DNA of 64,000 nucleotides from the NCBI GenBank assembly GCA_024734555.1, contig JANPWX010000480.1, positions 2,788,483 to 2,852,482 of the forward strand, read 5' to 3'. The notes under the pieces are model-generated. The model saw nothing but the letters and a program-made list of their open reading frames with translations. It was not told the DNA's origin and did no database searches. Origin of the DNA: Trochalopteron elliotii. Lineage: Eukaryota; Chordata; Aves; Passeriformes; Leiothrichidae. Position numbers and translations under genes: made by a program. Shown here in pieces: positions 62,342 through 64,000 of the stretch; positions within the stretch are counted from its first letter, which is position 1; each line of letters begins with the position of its first letter.

Positions 62342-64000
62342 TCTCTCCCTCAAGGAAAAAAAAAAACAACCCAGTTATTAAGGAGTATGAAATGATAGCA
62401 CAGAAAGGAAAATCACCTAAGCTGCAATCAGCTGGAATGATGTGCATCCTGCTTGGTATTTCAGGGCATCATTTGTTGATTTTTAATGGAAAAGAATGTT
62501 AAAAGGTCAGAAGCAAACATCTGCACACCACTGCACATCTGAGCAGCACCAATGAAGTCAATGATGCTTGATCCATTTGTGCAGAAAGACTAAGGCCAGT
62601 GCTTACAATACCAATTGTCCAAGACCTGTCCTGCTGGGAGGTCTCTTGAGCCCTGGCTCTGCAGGACCCCCCTGAAATCATTGCCAATGTATGTGAGCAA
62701 GAGCATCTGCCTCAGTCAACAATTTCCAGGAAACAAACCTTAATCAGTGTAATCCTTGGGGCAGAGGGGGTAATGTATCTGCATTAAATGGATGCCCCAG
62801 TTCCACCTAGGATTGCAGGTAACAGCATGAAGCAAAGCACACAGCTTCTTGCCAGAAAAACTAACAGAAGGAAAACTAGGGAATATTTTAAAGGAATTTT
62901 CTGAAAACATTTGCTCCAGGAAGAAACCTTCCCAAACTCTTGAATTCCCACTAGGCTTTTAAAATGCAATCCCACTTTCCTACCCACCCCAATAAAAGTT
63001 GCAGCCAAAATAAAGCATTTTTCCTTGTTTTTCCCCAGTGAATTAACCTCTTTCTGGAAGTTCATCTTCGCTAGGACAGATGTGTTACCTCTTTTCCATT
63101 GGTACAGCTTCATGTTAGTGGTTACCTTTATGTTGCCCCAGAAGACAAGAACATGGACTTTACAGGGGCTAGAAAAGAGACATTCAGAAAGAACAAGTGG
63201 CAGAAAGATGGATGTGCAGTAATGAAGCTTCTTTTTCCAACTCATCTCTCTGTTCCCTCCTGTGAGCGAGCAAAAACTAGTAAAGCATTCTTCTAGTCTC
63301 AGCTGTACTGCCTGATATACATGTGTGAATCAAAGCAGATGAAACTATAATTTACAAGAGCTGCCTTCTAACATATAGGATTTTATTTTCTTAAAAATAT
63401 AATGAAAAGAGGATTCTATTGTAACACATATTCTGTGTTTGCAAATGCACTATTGTTTGATATGTGTTAACTTCCCAGGGTTCCTAGCATGCATTACTGC
63501 CAGTAACCATCCCTCTCAAATGAGCACACCAGTTGAGATGAGATTGTACAGATGAACTTCTTTATTTTTTCAGAGGCAATCTGTCCTCCTGGTGCCCCCT
63601 CCCCCCTCTTTGATGTTCTTTCAGAGAAGTAAAGAGCCTTTCTAAGCAGTTGCTTCCTTTCCATCCCTGTTCTTTTCTAATAGGTGATGGCTCAGTTGTA
63701 GAAGACTTGAACTGGAGTCTAACTCGAGATTCCCCATGCATCTATTTCCTCACTTGCCAACTACTGTAACACTGTATCATCTTCCAGGTTAAATTCATTA
63801 TATGGAAGTCCTTTTAATGAAAAATGGTACATATTGTTATGGTATCAATGTCTGATACCATTTTAAGACAAGTCTTAGTGCAAGATTTTCCTCCCTCTCC
63901 TGAAGGGGAAATGAGTAAATATTACTGACCTTCTTAAATGCATTTTGCTCAGGAAGCAAACCTAGACTTTCTGCACCAAAATACCTGTGCATCCCTAACT
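62342..64000. other. unique non-coding DNA
   Basis: No gene recognised. A minus-strand frame of 153 codons (62,784-63,245) is partly hydrophobic but resembles no family I know and overlaps two plus-strand frames. The window ends without a visible boundary. Confidence 0.5.

Noticed and set aside
62784..63245. 153-codon minus-strand frame with hydrophobic stretches, possibly a membrane protein
   Set aside because: Hydrophobicity reflects T-rich codons; there is no recognisable topology, family or promoter, and plus-strand frames overlap it.
1..64000. CRISPR arrays, bacterial operons, prophage, tRNA or rRNA genes, endogenous retrovirus
   Set aside because: No regularly spaced identical repeats with spacers, no ribosome-binding or operon structure, no tRNA box B in a cloverleaf context, and no paired LTRs or retroviral gene remnants were seen. 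Only CR1-type LINEs and small old repeats were found.

Overview
The window looks like vertebrate nuclear DNA, most likely from a bird. The recognisable interspersed repeats are CR1 LINEs, including a 1.9-kb degraded copy with a younger copy nested in it, plus short remnants of older amniote-type repeats. I see no mammalian Alu, B1 or L1. Repeat density is low, the background is AT-leaning, CpG is depleted except in two islands, and there is an assembly gap inside the most GC-rich promoter-like stretch, as is common in bird assemblies. A non-avian sauropsid is not excluded. There are no operons, phage genes, CRISPR arrays or tRNA/rRNA genes that I can recognise.

Layout. 1-27.5 kb is unique non-coding DNA with microsatellites (CA at 4.6 kb, TAA at 8.2 kb), a possible conserved non-coding block at 14.5 kb, a MIR-like SINE remnant at 15.9-16.1 kb, and a surprising 300-codon open frame at 16.0-16.9 kb. 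27.5-29.4 kb is a CpG island interrupted by a 356-base run of N (27,930-28,285). It is the best promoter candidate here, and a minus-strand start codon with a strong splice donor lies at its right edge. 31.8-33.4 kb holds an old repeat remnant and two short CR1 3' ends in opposite orientation. 43.3-46.7 kb is the repeat-rich part: two palindromic MITE-like remnants, then the long old CR1 with the nested CR1. 46.7-57.4 kb is unique DNA with a weak 54-bp tandem repeat. 57.4-58.3 kb is a second GC-rich patch built around a minisatellite of about 21 copies. 58.3-64 kb is unique AT-rich DNA.

No protein-coding exon could be identified with confidence. The many open frames are short, unrelated to any family I recognise, and mostly explained by composition or repeats. 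The window is best read as intergenic or intronic DNA around one CpG-island promoter whose gene body lies mostly outside it. I did not find a new biological system. The items most worth checking are the gap-bearing island, the 300-codon frame, the GC-rich minisatellite, and the old palindromic repeats.
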